From Acanthochlamys bracteata (lineage: Eukaryota; Streptophyta; Magnoliopsida; Pandanales; Velloziaceae): a stretch of DNA of 64,000 nt. This document shows, piece after piece, positions 62,240 through 64,000 of the stretch. The stretch spans positions 5,952,001-6,016,000 of the forward strand of contig CM034140.1 of NCBI GenBank assembly GCA_019914995.1, given 5' to 3'. The translations under genes were made by a program, and so were the position numbers. How positions within the stretch are numbered: position 1 is the first letter of the stretch; the number at the start of each line of letters is the position of its first letter. The notes below the pieces were generated by a model. The model was not told where the DNA came from, searched no databases, and saw only the letters and a program-made list of their open reading frames with translations.

Positions 62240-63936
62240 GGTTTTGATACCTGATTTAAATGCTCAAAATATGAGGGGATGCAAGTTGAATTCAAACTTA
62301 AATCTGTAACATCTGTAAGACAAAAAATTGAGACTGCAAACCAATTGGATGTTTACTAAAGTAATGATTGTGGAACTGATCCAGGTTTCCTGATTTCGTG
62401 TTGAATTTCTGATATTCTAGTTTTCTTGATATTCAAGGAAATTTCCTGGTGAAGTTTGTGTAGATACATAAATTTTAGTAGTTTGCACCTAGAAAATGCT
62501 GATACATCAATTGCCATGACCTTAATAAAAGCTTCGTTATTTGATACTATTGGATGAAAGCATTAATCTAATGCAGTTTGAGAACCTTGTAACCCTCTTA
62601 AGCAGGCTTAGGCACGAAAGTTGACAGAATGATTGCTACAAGTTCTCCACATTTTCCAGCAGTTGATGGTCAGCCAACATTATACTATTTGCATAGTCAA
62701 GTCGATCATCTTATAAGAATTCTTTTGGTACAAGTTGCCTTGAGTCAATGGTTTTCTCTGATCTGTTGATAGAGAGTTTTTTCTTGCAAGAGATTTCAGG
62801 AAAAGAAAATGAAAGTCGAGAATTGCAAGTTTGTATAATAATCCTTCAAGCGAGCCTACCAATCAGAAGTTCGCAGAAGCCAGAAATCAACTAGAAGCAA
62901 AAGAGCTGGAAACTGCAAGGCTAACCCAATTTACGATTTTTTTCACAATATGCTCTTCTTTATACTTTTTAGCATGAAAACCTTATAATTCTGTAGGGAA
63001 AAGAACAACCACAACCATTGCTAAAGTAAAGTATGTAAAACTTTCACTATGATTAAAATTTAAGCCTTGTGCTGAAGCATGATGTGTATCTAAAGTATGT
63101 ACGCTGATGTACTAGTTGTAATGTTGTACGTAGAATAGATTTCCGTTGACAATGTATGCTACATATTTTGGTGTGAAAAGCATTGGGCGTGCTTGGCGCA
63201 CATTTAATCTGCTTTAGGCACATCTCAATTCACACATTGTTGCCATGTAGTTTTAATGCGCCTTTTGTCTGGTAAGGACGGGTGAATTCATGTTCATGAA
63301 TCAGATCAACGTTGGTTTGATGACTTAGATTTTAATTCGACATAATATTTGTAGCTGTAAAGTCATGGATACTGCTTTTTAGTTAGAATTTCGTACATGC
63401 CAAATATCAGTAGAGTGAATGAATGCCTTCTGTTATGTACAACATGTTCACTTAGCGTCAAATGTGTTCCAGCAGTACAAAATATGTCAATATACAAGTT
63501 TTAGTGGGTCTTTTCTGCAAATCAAGAGCCAACATTCCTTTTGATAACTAGCTGAACCGCAAAACAAAAGCAAATGATTCCAGCTTGAGAAGGATTCCCG
63601 TTGCGTTGAAGTTTCACTCATCATTGACGCAGAGCTATCTGTAAACTTATAGCTATTAACTACACACAACACGAAAAACATTTCACGGCAAGTTCCAACT
63701 TTGCTATACCGTCTGGGCAAATTCATTCTTCCAAACTACTCCATCTCAACTCAATCCCATTTGATCTCCATGTTTTCCTTCTACTTGAATCGTTAGACAC
63801 CACCGCTCACAGCACGCAAACTCCATCGCGTCCCTTTTTTTATTTTGTTTTGTTTCTTCTTTAAAGGCATGAAACATGCTACTATAGTTCGCAATTAAAC
63901 ATATCTAAATTCTCTACCAACAATCTTCAATCGACT
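62240..63936. other. Spacer before the right-edge gene
   Basis: No coding signal with a known domain. The final 200 bases are pyrimidine-rich and are probably the promoter and 5' leader of the gene starting at 63937. Confidence 0.4.
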
Positions 63937-64000
63937 ATGGTTTCCATGGAGGACAACAACAATAATGGCGGCGGCGTCGGGCTTCAGATAGTCGTCGAGC
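63937..64000 (+). CDS. 5' end of a gene running off the window
   Basis: ATG at 63937 opens MVSMEDNNNNGGGVGLQIVV with no stop before the edge. The sequence turns abruptly GC-richer (GGCGGCGGCGTCGGG), as at plant coding starts, and a second in-frame ATG follows at 63946. Twenty-one residues are too few to assign a family. Confidence 0.5.
   Translation, partial: MVSMEDNNNNGGGVGLQIVVE

Overview
The window is nuclear DNA of a flowering plant, most likely a core eudicot. It is AT-rich, genes are split by GT-AG introns, and spacers are full of short non-autonomous transposons. Several products are plant-specific or plastid-targeted: a CaaX-tailed HIPP metallochaperone-like protein, a FANTASTIC FOUR protein, a chloroplast mTERF4 and a ClpP3 fragment. 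I cannot name the species.

Six genes look intact. Left to right they are HIPP (minus, 2676-4603, 3 exons), a FAF-like gene (plus, 13881-14507, single exon), the kinetochore gene NDC80 (minus, 20184-24420, 4 exons), an MFSD5/molybdate-anion-transporter-like MFS gene (minus, 26788-34167, 9 exons), an AT74-like histidine phosphatase (plus, 44290-46792, 2 exons) and mTERF4 (minus, 50618-52150, single exon). I assembled the spliced genes by hand; every exon joins in phase. A seventh, unidentified minus-strand gene may lie between 7480 and about 9760 (possibly starting near 13305). The 5' end of another gene runs off the right edge at 63937.

Between them lie broken gene copies: a TM9SF/nonaspanin pseudogene (15113-16650), a histone H3 pseudogene that keeps an intron (36266-36820), a pectinesterase/PMEI N-terminal fragment (40690-41190), adjacent MsrB-like and mTERF-like fragments (47151-47545), and a ClpP3 first exon with a frameshift and no following exons (58659-58953).

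Mobile DNA includes a decayed Ty1-copia pol on the minus strand (37395-40565), into which a long foldback hairpin and a MITE appear to have inserted. There is also a complete 859-bp hAT-type element with a perfect 8-bp target duplication, a related element cut by the left edge, three Tourist/PIF-Harbinger-like MITEs (two with clean 3-bp duplications), and at least ten copies of an AT-rich element of about 180-260 bp with GTTTGG-like ends. The genes do not form an operon or obvious cluster; their neighbourhood is ordinary plant gene-island structure separated by transposon debris. I saw no convincing new biological system. The most unusual items are the nested copia/hairpin locus, the side-by-side MsrB and mTERF fragments, the orphan ClpP3 exon and the unassigned multi-exon gene.
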